This document shows positions 6,378-12,394 of a DNA stretch of 64,000 bases, in pieces. The position numbers and the translations under genes were made by a program. The stretch is from a virus: positions 1 to 64,000 of IMG/VR virus record IMGVR_UViG_3300047471_000541; one strand, given 5' to 3'. Below the pieces are notes generated by a model. It searched no databases and had not been told where the DNA came from. It saw nothing but the letters and a program-made list of their open reading frames with translations. The stretch's first letter is position 1; every line of letters begins with the position of its first letter.

Positions 6378-6406
6378 TTGACTATCGCTTTACTTAGTGC
6401 GATAAG
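6378..6406 (+). promoter_or_regulatory. Promoter P3 with embedded inverted repeat
   Basis: TTGACT (6378-6383), a 17-bp spacer and GATAAG (6401-6406). TATCGC (6383-6388) and GCGATA (6399-6404) are perfect inverted repeats spanning the spacer and the -10 box, where a dimeric repressor could block polymerase. P2 has the same element with one mismatch. The A-rich GTAAAAATAATTC lies upstream. Confidence 0.8.
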
Positions 6407-6410
6407 ACGA

Positions 6411-6438
6411 GCGCGGGGTGTAATCCAGCACCCCGCGC
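6411..6438 (+). promoter_or_regulatory. Perfect 10-bp leader hairpin, loop TAATCCAG
   Basis: GCGCGGGGTG (6411-6420) pairs perfectly with CACCCCGCGC (6429-6438) around TAATCCAG. Compared with P1 and P2 the stem is longer and the mismatch has been repaired on the 3' arm while the loop is identical, a pattern that fits selection on pairing. AACGAAAGGAAACAC and ATG 6454 follow. Confidence 0.7.
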
Positions 6439-6453
6439 AACGAAAGGAAACAC

Positions 6454-6807
6454 ATGGCAGACAAAATCAAAGACGCGGAACTTCTCAAATCCGCATTAGC
6501 GATGGGCAGCGTGACGCTCGCCGAAGATTGGCGACTAATCACGATCCGAACCATCAGCCCGCGAGTTGTAGATCAACTTCCGTGGTTCGATAGCGCGAAC
6601 GTCGAGGGGTTAATGACGGTCGCCTTCGAGAAACTGGAAACCGTTGGCTTGTCGGAGAAAAGTTACTGCCTCGTGGTTCGCCACGATGGGCAACTCGGCA
6701 AGATTCGGCCTCTTAACTTCCTGATGTGGCTCCGGTCGCATCAACACATGGACGCCGACACGGCACAGGCCGTTCTCCGCGCGCTTCCGCAACTGTTCGA
6801 GGTCTAA
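6454..6807 (+). CDS. Hypothetical protein, 117 aa
   Basis: First gene of the P3 unit, ATG 6454 after CGAAAGGAAACAC. The product is a soluble alpha/beta protein (EDWRLITIRTISPRVVDQLPWFDS..., SYCLVVRHDGQLGKIRPLNFLMWLR). No motif recognised. Its TAA is followed directly by the next ATG at 6808. Confidence 0.75.
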   Translation: MADKIKDAELLKSALAMGSVTLAEDWRLITIRTISPRVVDQLPWFDSANVEGLMTVAFEKLETVGLSEKSYCLVVRHDGQLGKIRPLNFLMWLRSHQHMDADTAQAVLRALPQLFEV

Positions 6808-7032
6808 ATGGAAGAACCAACCAACGGAAACGGGCATCGTATGTCGCGGGTAATCAACCGTGACTACGTGAAACGATGGGCGCTGGATTACTGCCGCGAC
6901 CACGAAATGGTGAGCCGCAGGAAATTCAAGCGGGTCAGTGAAGCGTTCCTCAACATGATCGAGGCAGCAACCAAGAGCGCGATCATTCACCGGATCGAAT
7001 CGCACCCATCGAAAGGACAGACACTCCGATGA
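6808..7032 (+). CDS. Small basic helical protein, possible histone-fold, 74 aa
   Basis: Starts at ATG 6808 directly after the previous stop. The layout is helix (INRDYVKRWALDYCRDH), basic loop RRKFKRVS, long helix (EAFLNMIEAATKSAIIHRIE), then HPSKGQTLR. The order short helix, RVS loop, long helix, and a Gly-Gln/Lys-Thr loop resembles the start of the histone fold (compare the RVS and GRKT loops of archaeal histones), but the third helix is missing. This is a sequence-pattern inference; an ordinary helical protein is equally possible. Joined to the next gene by ATGA. Confidence 0.7.
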   Translation: MEEPTNGNGHRMSRVINRDYVKRWALDYCRDHEMVSRRKFKRVSEAFLNMIEAATKSAIIHRIESHPSKGQTLR

Positions 7033-7574
7033 AGCCACCAACCGACGAATCGGGTTTCTTCCCGACAATCGCGCAGGACTTCGCGGAACAGGCACAGGCC
7101 GACGCGCTCAGGGATCGCCTTGAGCGCGTGGCTCGCCACATCGAGTCGATGCTTTGCTGCTGGGAGGAGTGGGACGGCAACACGGCGATTGTAGTAGGCA
7201 CACGGATCGAGATTGGTTCCACCTTCTCGAAGCTGGCCGTGGACGCGCCGAATTACGACATAGGCTTGCAACCGAAGTTCGCGGGGACAGGCGTTTACGC
7301 TTACATGGCTCCCTGCTTTATCACGGAGGTTCGGGACGCGGAAACATTCGTCGCCCAAATCGATTACCCGCCGGAGGTGACGCACTGTCGCCACCTAAAC
7401 GGCACGAAGCTCCTTCTGGATATTCTGGACGTATGGCCTCCGGTGCGGCTCCTGAGCGCAGACAGGCGGCAAGAGTGCCACCTGTGCGCTCGGGAGCTTC
7501 CGAACCGCGTGGGTAATTGCTGTGTGTGCGGGAAAAACTTGGACGGCGTAATGCCGATCCTCGCGCAAGCATGA
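7029..7574 (+). CDS. Protein with C-terminal zinc ribbon, 181 aa
   Basis: ATG 7029 is in an ATGA overlap. Residues 1-145 form an unrecognised alpha/beta domain (MLCCWEEWDGNTAIVVGTRIEIG...). At about 150-168 two Cys pairs (CHLC ... CCVCG) form a likely zinc ribbon. It may bind nucleic acid or a partner protein. The stop overlaps the following small gene (ATGA). Confidence 0.7.
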   Translation: MKPPTDESGFFPTIAQDFAEQAQADALRDRLERVARHIESMLCCWEEWDGNTAIVVGTRIEIGSTFSKLAVDAPNYDIGLQPKFAGTGVYAYMAPCFITEVRDAETFVAQIDYPPEVTHCRHLNGTKLLLDILDVWPPVRLLSADRRQECHLCARELPNRVGNCCVCGKNLDGVMPILAQA

Positions 7575-7708
7575 GCGCCTACGAGAGAAGATACCACCGA
7601 ACACGCAACGCGCGCCTCCGGCGTTGCGTGTGGTGGCTCCTGCGGGAACTGGGGCGCGATCTGCGAACACTTTTACAACAACAAACCAACATGAAAGGAA
7701 ACCAATGA
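7571..7708 (+). CDS. 45-residue Arg-rich protein with hairpin in its coding sequence
   Basis: MSAYERRYHRTRNARLRRCV... starts in an ATGA overlap (7571) and ends in a second one with the next gene (7705-7708), so coupling on both sides supports translation. Ten arginines in the first 32 residues suggest nucleic-acid binding. Bases 7601-7611 and 7621-7631 within the gene are a perfect 11-bp inverted repeat, possibly the leader hairpin of the next gene. Confidence 0.6.
   Translation: MSAYERRYHRTRNARLRRCVWWLLRELGRDLRTLLQQQTNMKGNQ
7601..7631 (+). promoter_or_regulatory. 11-bp inverted repeat inside small gene
   Basis: ACACGCAACGC (7601-7611) and GCGTTGCGTGT (7621-7631) pair perfectly around a 9-base loop; CCACC (7594-7598) and GGTGG (7632-7636) can extend the stem past a 2-base bulge. 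It lies 70 bases upstream of the ATGAAAGGAAACCA leader of the 7705 gene. Confidence 0.55.
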
Positions 7709-8169
7709 GATTAGACGACAAACCCACGCTCAAGAAATTGCGTGAGGCAATCGACGCGGCACTGATGCTCGCGCGAGTGCCAGAAATGTTCGGCCTGACT
7801 TCGCTCAAAGCTGGCCGGATCAGTTACGATAGCAACGGCCTGAGCGCCAAGATCACGCTCGAAGCGGAAGCCAAATCCGAGGACGGCAAATCCAAGGACG
7901 AAGTGAACTTCGAGAAGTACGCACAACTGTTCGGACTGAAACCCGAATGGCTGCGTAGCAGCTTCAAGCGCGGGCTGGACTCGGTGGAAATCATCGGGCT
8001 TCACCCCAACCGGAGCAAATTTCCGGTTCTGGTGCGAAGTAGCGAGACAGGAAAAAACTTCCTGATCACCGCCGACGAAGTGAAGCGGAAACTCGGCGCG
8101 AAATCAGCGCCACAGGTGTTCGCGGGTTCAATACTCGTGCCACCGTTGGGGAAGGGAGGTGGCGCGTGA
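7705..8169 (+). CDS. Uncharacterised phage protein, 154 aa
   Basis: ATG 7705 follows the leader GAAAGGAAACCA, so I choose it over an in-frame start at 7624. The order KPTLKKLREAIDAAL, a beta segment with SAKITLEAEAKSEDG, a YAQLFGLKPEWLRSSF helix and IIGLHPNRSKFPVLV matches a layout I associate with a common uncharacterised phage protein. It ends GKGGGA; the DNA behind this tail, GGGAGGTGGCGCGTGA, also supplies the ribosome site and GTG start of the next gene. Confidence 0.75.
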   Translation: MRLDDKPTLKKLREAIDAALMLARVPEMFGLTSLKAGRISYDSNGLSAKITLEAEAKSEDGKSKDEVNFEKYAQLFGLKPEWLRSSFKRGLDSVEIIGLHPNRSKFPVLVRSSETGKNFLITADEVKRKLGAKSAPQVFAGSILVPPLGKGGGA

Positions 8170-8813
8170 GCGCCACTTCCGACCAGCCGTCAGGCGAATG
8201 GACGGAAAACACAGTTCGTGAATTAGCTAGTCATCACGATGGAATGAAGCGAGTAGCCGACGCGCACACCACCGCACTCGCCGCCGAGCGGGAGCGAACA
8301 AGGCATTTCGAGTATCAGATGGACTTGCGAATCAAAGACATCCAGCAACTCCGCGAGCAACTGGCGTTAAACGAACATGCGGCCACAGATACAATCGCAA
8401 CATTAGAACGACAACTGGCGGCAGCAGAGAAAGACTCCAATGAGTTACACGAAAAGTTAAAAGATACGCACCGACAATTGGCGGCAGCACAGGCGGAAGT
8501 AGATGCTCATGTCACGCGATGCCGTAACTTTGAAGGCGCACTCGACGCAGCCATAGCCGAAGCAACCAAGGAACTGGCAGATGAACTAAAGTCCACAACG
8601 ACGCAACTTGCCACGGAGCGGCATAATGCAGCCGCAGCACAGAAGTCGCTTGTGGATGCGCTGGAATGGGCGTGGACAATCATAGCCAACGCTGGCGGTG
8701 GCGACTGGACAAAAGAAAGCCAAGACTGGCAAGACGCCGCAGCTAAATGGCGCGACGAGGCATGGCATCCTACACTCGACAAGCTCGCAAAGGTGAAGGG
8801 AGGTGGCGCGTGA
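8166..8813 (+). CDS. Coiled-coil protein, 215 aa (GTG start)
   Basis: GTG 8166 lies in GTGA behind GGGAGG. Residues about 45-165 are a long heptad-rich coiled coil (ERERTRHFEYQMDLRIKDIQ, ATLERQLAAAEKDSNE, KELADELKSTTTQLATERH). A short C-terminal globular part has WAWTIIANAGGGDW and ends in the same KGGGA tail as the upstream gene. Probably a dimeric structural or scaffold-like early protein; no specific function. Confidence 0.75.
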   Translation: MSATSDQPSGEWTENTVRELASHHDGMKRVADAHTTALAAERERTRHFEYQMDLRIKDIQQLREQLALNEHAATDTIATLERQLAAAEKDSNELHEKLKDTHRQLAAAQAEVDAHVTRCRNFEGALDAAIAEATKELADELKSTTTQLATERHNAAAAQKSLVDALEWAWTIIANAGGGDWTKESQDWQDAAAKWRDEAWHPTLDKLAKVKGGGA

Positions 8814-9061
8814 AGCAGGGGCGCACGCGCTTCGGCAATCAACCGGTGCCGACCTATATCCTCGACATGATTCACGATGCAATGCGCGACCTATCGGTCG
8901 CGCGGCGCATCCTACACAACCAACAACGAAAGGAAACCAATGGGAAGAAAAGCACCAAAGAAAAGAACAGGCCGGATAAGTCGCTGGCGCACCAAACGAG
9001 CAGCGCGTCGTCTAGCCAAGAAACGGTGGGGGAAATGAGGCCGCGTGAAGTGGACTGCTGA
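8810..9061 (+). CDS. Hypothetical polar protein, 83 aa (GTG start)
   Basis: GTG 8810 is in GTGA behind GGGAGGTGG. The first 45 residues (MKQGRTRFGNQPVPTYILDM...) look like a real small domain. The rest (QRKETNGKKSTKEKNRPDK, then Ser-rich) is the out-of-frame reading of the next gene's leader and coding region and may be tolerated rather than functional. It overlaps 8940-9038 completely in another frame. Confidence 0.5.
   Translation: MKQGRTRFGNQPVPTYILDMIHDAMRDLSVARRILHNQQRKETNGKKSTKEKNRPDKSLAHQTSSASSSQETVGEMRPREVDC
8884..8903 (+). promoter_or_regulatory. 8-bp hairpin, loop TATC
   Basis: GCGCGACC (8884-8891) and GGTCGCGC (8896-8903) pair perfectly around TATC. It precedes AACGAAAGGAAACCA and the start of the tiny basic gene at 8940, matching the hairpin-plus-leader arrangement of this block. 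Confidence 0.6.
8940..9038 (+). CDS. 32-residue highly basic protein
   Basis: MGRKAPKKRTGRISRWRTKR... (32 residues, 16 of them Arg or Lys) starts at ATG 8940 directly behind AACGAAAGGAAACCA, the best copy of the block's ribosome-binding leader, with a hairpin 37 bases upstream. These signals argue for real translation despite its size and its location inside the 8810 frame. The charge suggests nucleic-acid binding or condensation. No family recognised. Confidence 0.6.
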   Translation: MGRKAPKKRTGRISRWRTKRAARRLAKKRWGK

Positions 9062-9239
9062 ATACGTGCAGGAGTTGAACCGGAAAGGTTGCCAGCACAC
9101 AGCCGACGTACACAACGACGAAATGGAACGGGTCGAGAAAACCATTCACCAAATCGCGCAATTAGTAACCAACACAGCCGGAGCAATCCATAACCGGATC
9201 GGCGAACTAGAAAGGATAAAGCATGTTAAGCACTACTGA
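9045..9239 (+). CDS. Helical protein, 64 aa (GTG start)
   Basis: GTG 9045 gives MKWTAEYVQELNRKGCQHTA... The product is helical with several histidines (HTADVHNDEMERVEKTIHQ) and may form a coiled coil. It overlaps the end of the 8810 frame and, by 17 bases, the next gene. No Shine-Dalgarno is obvious; GGGGGAAATGAGG lies upstream. Function unknown. Confidence 0.55.
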   Translation: MKWTAEYVQELNRKGCQHTADVHNDEMERVEKTIHQIAQLVTNTAGAIHNRIGELERIKHVKHY

Positions 9240-9423
9240 GTTAGTCCAGAAATACGTGGGCAAAAAAGTCCTGTGGGAGCCGCTGGCCGGATTGAAGGTG
9301 CAGGTCGAAACAGCAGACGTTCGGCGCGCCTTCGGGCGAATCGACGTCCTGATCCGACCGCTACTGGATCACGGCACAGGCGAAGCGTGGGTTGACAGTA
9401 ACAACATCGAGTTGCAGGGTTAG
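9223..9423 (+). CDS. Hypothetical protein, 66 aa, last rightward gene
   Basis: ATG 9223 is preceded by AAAGGATAAAGC. The product MLSTTELVQKYVGKKVLWEP... is a small beta-rich protein ending DSNNIELQG. No family recognised. A rho-independent terminator follows 20 bases after its stop. Confidence 0.7.
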   Translation: MLSTTELVQKYVGKKVLWEPLAGLKVQVETADVRRAFGRIDVLIRPLLDHGTGEAWVDSNNIELQG

Positions 9424-9442
9424 CACAACGTTTCAGCGATTG

Positions 9443-9474
9443 AAGGGCGTCGGAGGCAACTCCGGCGCCCTTTT
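9443..9474 (+). terminator. Rho-independent terminator ending the rightward block
   Basis: AAGGGCGTCGGA (9443-9454) pairs with TCCGGCGCCCTT (9461-9472) with one G-T pair around GGCAAC, followed by TTTT (9471-9474 overlaps the stem end). It lies between the convergent genes ending at 9423 and 9480. The opposite strand lacks a comparable T-run after the stem, so it mainly serves rightward transcription. Confidence 0.85.
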
Positions 9475-9479
9475 CGCGT

Positions 9480-9839
9480 TTACCTCGGTGGAGGTGGCGG
9501 CGTCGGTTTCGGTGGTTTTGGATCTTCTGTTGCCATGTTATTACCTCCTTTCGCCTCTGAATCGCTTTCGGCGGCGGCAGCGCGTTCATCCTTGGGATGA
9601 AACAGGAGGCGTAAGTGTTCCATCGCCGCGTTCTCGATGTGCTGACACCACTGGCGCATCTCGAAGCCCACGCACTCGCAGCTCGGCGGCCGTAGCGGGT
9701 AATCGAAGCAACCGGACACATCGACGCGATAGCTTTTGCCCGGTTCAGTTCGACTGCGGTGCTGATAGCGCCCGTGGCCGAGGTAGGTCACAGGATCGTG
9801 CCTGGGGTTAGTGAGCTTGCGTTTGAGTGCCACTTTCAT
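9480..9839 (-). CDS. SWIM zinc-finger-like protein, 119 aa
   Basis: Residues 54-67 hold CEC ... CQH, the CxC-xn-CxH signature of SWIM zinc domains, preceded by the usual strand region (SYRVDVSGCFDYPLR). The C-terminal 35 residues are charged and Pro-rich (PKPPKPTPPPPPR). SWIM domains bind DNA or proteins. ATG 9839 starts MKVALKRKLTNPRHD; a longer reading up to 10064 is in frame but would overlap the upstream gene deeply. Last gene of the leftward transcript. Confidence 0.65.
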   Translation of the reverse strand: MKVALKRKLTNPRHDPVTYLGHGRYQHRSRTEPGKSYRVDVSGCFDYPLRPPSCECVGFEMRQWCQHIENAAMEHLRLLFHPKDERAAAAESDSEAKGGNNMATEDPKPPKPTPPPPPR

Positions 9840-10326
9840 GCGACTGCTGAGTCGCGAATGCAGGTATGCACCTGCTGGTATCCAGGTGCACTTGACGTTT
9901 CCAACGCCACACGAGCTGGTGGCGATCCGCCCAGTTCCAATAGCGCCAGAGCAGGTCAGCGTAGCGCGGGGAGAGAGCGAAAAGGATGCCCGAACGTAAC
10001 GAACTCCTTTTGGCGAATTCCACGCCGCGGTTGCGAACGTGGACGACGAATTGGAGCCGGACAATCTTCCGCATACGCCACGCTCGGGTCCACCAGTGGC
10101 ACTTCTGGTTCTTACAGAAGCGCGTCACGTAATCGTTGAGGAGCTTCATCGCCTGCAACTCTTGAATAAACGGCGTGTAGCATTGGCGACGAACGAGGAA
10201 CCGGCGCTGGATGCCGGTGCGAGTAAGCGTTTCATCGATCGCGAACTCGAGCTCAATCGTTTTGAGGCGATTAAAGTGTTCCTCAACGCCGCACCCGCAG
10301 TCGCAAACCAGTTTGCCGGCGCTCAT
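9808..10326 (-). CDS. Hypothetical Cys/Arg-rich protein, 172 aa
   Basis: ATG 10326 overlaps the stop of the spike gene (ATGA). N-terminal CDCGCGVEEH and central FCKNQKCHWW look like metal-binding clusters. The first 110 residues look genuine; the C-terminal third is Arg/Trp-rich with low similarity to normal protein composition and could be an out-of-frame extension. It overlaps the SWIM gene by 32 bases. Function unknown. Confidence 0.5.
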   Translation of the reverse strand: MSAGKLVCDCGCGVEEHFNRLKTIELEFAIDETLTRTGIQRRFLVRRQCYTPFIQELQAMKLLNDYVTRFCKNQKCHWWTRAWRMRKIVRLQFVVHVRNRGVEFAKRSSLRSGILFALSPRYADLLWRYWNWADRHQLVWRWKRQVHLDTSRCIPAFATQQSHESGTQTQAH

Positions 10327-12053
10327 GGAAAACAGCGTCCCAAAAATGCGGTGAAATCATCAGCCAGTGCCTGTGTGAAGTTCGACATATCGCCGTGATC
10401 GCCTGTGGTGACGATGCAGGTGTTTTCAAGGGCGTGTCCTGCGGCCTGAGCCATCAGCTTCTGCCCATGCAGATTAACTGGAACCACGGTATCGGCCAGC
10501 GATCCCATGCAGCGCAGCCGCAGGCCGTTGAAGACCGAGGCGGAAAAGAGCATTGGATCGCGCCCTGCAGTTCCAGCAGGGAAGCCGGGGAACGCCGCAT
10601 CAATGGACGCCTTCAGCGAAGGATGCGTTTCAGCCAGCGCCAGATCACACACAGGAAAAATGCCGTGCCAGCCCTTAACTGTCGCGCCCGCGAATCCCTG
10701 CGTGGTCTTTAACAGTCCGACTGGACCGCCCGCGCTGCCGCCGAACATTACGACCTTGGTCACACCGTAATTGGCTACCAGGTATGCCACTAATGCTTCC
10801 ACTGCTGCCTGTGCTGTAGGATTGTCCCAGTTGTAGCCAAAGGCGTTGCACGCTGCTACAAGATGACCTGCTCCTATGCCAGCGTAGCTGTAAACCGTGT
10901 TGGGAGTAAGATTGATGTCCTTCTCGCTGCCACCCATGCCGTGGCACCAGATCAGCGCGGTACCGGACACCCGAGTAAGAGGCGTCATAATCCTCACGTT
11001 GTCGCCTGACACCGTGGTATCCTTCATGGTGAATGGCGGCGATGCCAGAGCAGAAGCCGAGAGCCAAAGCATACATGGCGCGCCACTGAGCGTGGTGGGG
11101 TCCATGGCAGCGGTGCCGTCCACTGGCGGCAAGCCATATCTGCCCAGAAAAAAGTTCGACACTCCAGACCTTTCAAACGGTCCGGTTGTCAGTAATTGAC
11201 GGTTAAGGAAGCAAACCTCGCAAAGGTCGCCATCGGAAAAAGTGGAATCGAATCCCCTGTAACCAACCTGATCAAAATCTCCAGTGGAAGCAGAAGCGAA
11301 TCCGGTCGGCCCGACGCCAGCTCCGTCAACGAAAAAAGCTGCTCCTCCAGCATTGTCAAAGGTGCCATTGAAAACGTGGAACACTCCCTTGTATGGGTTC
11401 GGCGTAATGTAGGCGGCGTAAGCCTTGCTCTGGGCAAACAGGTAATCAATGTCCAGCTCGCAAACACCGAGCGGGCCGTTGCCGAGACTTGAGCAGAGAG
11501 AGTAAACGGTCTTGCCCGCAGAGGGCTTCATCACTACGAACATTTCCCATGGGCCGTTGCCCGAAACCGGAACGCTGAGATTGAACCCGGAACTGCCGGA
11601 AAGATGAACTGATGGCTGACCACCAAAAATGTTCTTCTTGAAAATCGGAGTGCCGATCTTGTGAGCGTCGTTGGCATGGCCGCTAACATCTGGCCAAGTG
11701 ACAATAGTGTCGCCATCGTTGAGTGGCGGGTTGCCAGCCCCGCCGCCACCGCCCCCGCCGCCTTGCAACGTGACCGCGCCGATTAGCTTGCGCGAATCCG
11801 AAATCCGGAAAGCTGTGCCGTCGTCGATCAGGACGCGACCGATCACTTTGTCCGAGTCACTGGTACGAATCTCCGTGCCATCAGCGATCTTCACATGACC
11901 GATCAATTTGCGGCTGTCACTGGTTCGGATGCCGGTTCCGTCATCCTGCACGACAACGCCGATCAACTTATTGGAATCGCTGCCTTTCTCGCCTTGACCA
12001 TCGGTGATGACCGTCCCGATCACTTTATTGGAATCACTAGTGGGTGTGGGCAT
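10323..12053 (-). CDS. Tail-spike-like protein with alpha/beta-hydrolase domain, 576 aa
   Basis: Residues 5-95 are five copies of a ~20-residue repeat (SDSxKLIGxVxxxDGTxxRx). A poly-Gly linker (about 101-108) leads to a LamG/concanavalin-like region (WPDVSGHANDAHKIG..., about 118-300). The C-terminal domain (about 355-576) is an alpha/beta hydrolase: CHGMGG near 371, nucleophile elbow GGSAGG near 440, acid Asp near 521, and GDHGD histidine near 552. This fits a virion esterase or deacetylase acting on surface polysaccharide. The start overlaps the BppU-like gene at TAATG behind TTAGGAGAT. Confidence 0.7.
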   Translation of the reverse strand: MPTPTSDSNKVIGTVITDGQGEKGSDSNKLIGVVVQDDGTGIRTSDSRKLIGHVKIADGTEIRTSDSDKVIGRVLIDDGTAFRISDSRKLIGAVTLQGGGGGGGGAGNPPLNDGDTIVTWPDVSGHANDAHKIGTPIFKKNIFGGQPSVHLSGSSGFNLSVPVSGNGPWEMFVVMKPSAGKTVYSLCSSLGNGPLGVCELDIDYLFAQSKAYAAYITPNPYKGVFHVFNGTFDNAGGAAFFVDGAGVGPTGFASASTGDFDQVGYRGFDSTFSDGDLCEVCFLNRQLLTTGPFERSGVSNFFLGRYGLPPVDGTAAMDPTTLSGAPCMLWLSASALASPPFTMKDTTVSGDNVRIMTPLTRVSGTALIWCHGMGGSEKDINLTPNTVYSYAGIGAGHLVAACNAFGYNWDNPTAQAAVEALVAYLVANYGVTKVVMFGGSAGGPVGLLKTTQGFAGATVKGWHGIFPVCDLALAETHPSLKASIDAAFPGFPAGTAGRDPMLFSASVFNGLRLRCMGSLADTVVPVNLHGQKLMAQAAGHALENTCIVTTGDHGDMSNFTQALADDFTAFLGRCFP

Positions 12054-12394
12054 TAATCTCCTAAATCGCGCAGGATTTCGACTGTGTTGAAGTCCTGATT
12101 AGGGACCGTGAGAATCTTGCCGTCAGGGAACGTAACCTGCCACTCGTGATCGAAGATGCCTTCCTGAGCGACGTCAGCAGCGACCGGCTGGTATTCGACC
12201 CCTCCAAGAGTGGGATCGCCGGCAATCGCGGCAGGGCGGATCAGGGTTTCGGGGCTTCCGGTGGAACGTCCGCGCCGGCGTATAAGAAATTTGATTGTGC
12301 AACCGGTGAGATTAACAGGCACTCCGTCAAGCATCAGGGTGTCGATGAATTTCCCCTTGGTATCGTTGCGCTTGATTTTAACGCTGCTTGTCAT
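12053..12394 (-). CDS. BppU-N-like baseplate/fibre attachment protein, 113 aa
   Basis: The pattern KRNDTKGKFIDTLMLDGVPV, LTGCTIKFLIRRRG and a final FPDGKILTVPNQDFNTVEIL is that of the BppU N-terminal (DUF2479-like) beta-sandwich that links receptor-binding proteins to the baseplate. It sits between repeat-fibre and spike genes, which supports the role. ATG 12394 overlaps the upstream stop (ATGA). Confidence 0.6.
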   Translation of the reverse strand: MTSSVKIKRNDTKGKFIDTLMLDGVPVNLTGCTIKFLIRRRGRSTGSPETLIRPAAIAGDPTLGGVEYQPVAADVAQEGIFDHEWQVTFPDGKILTVPNQDFNTVEILRDLGD

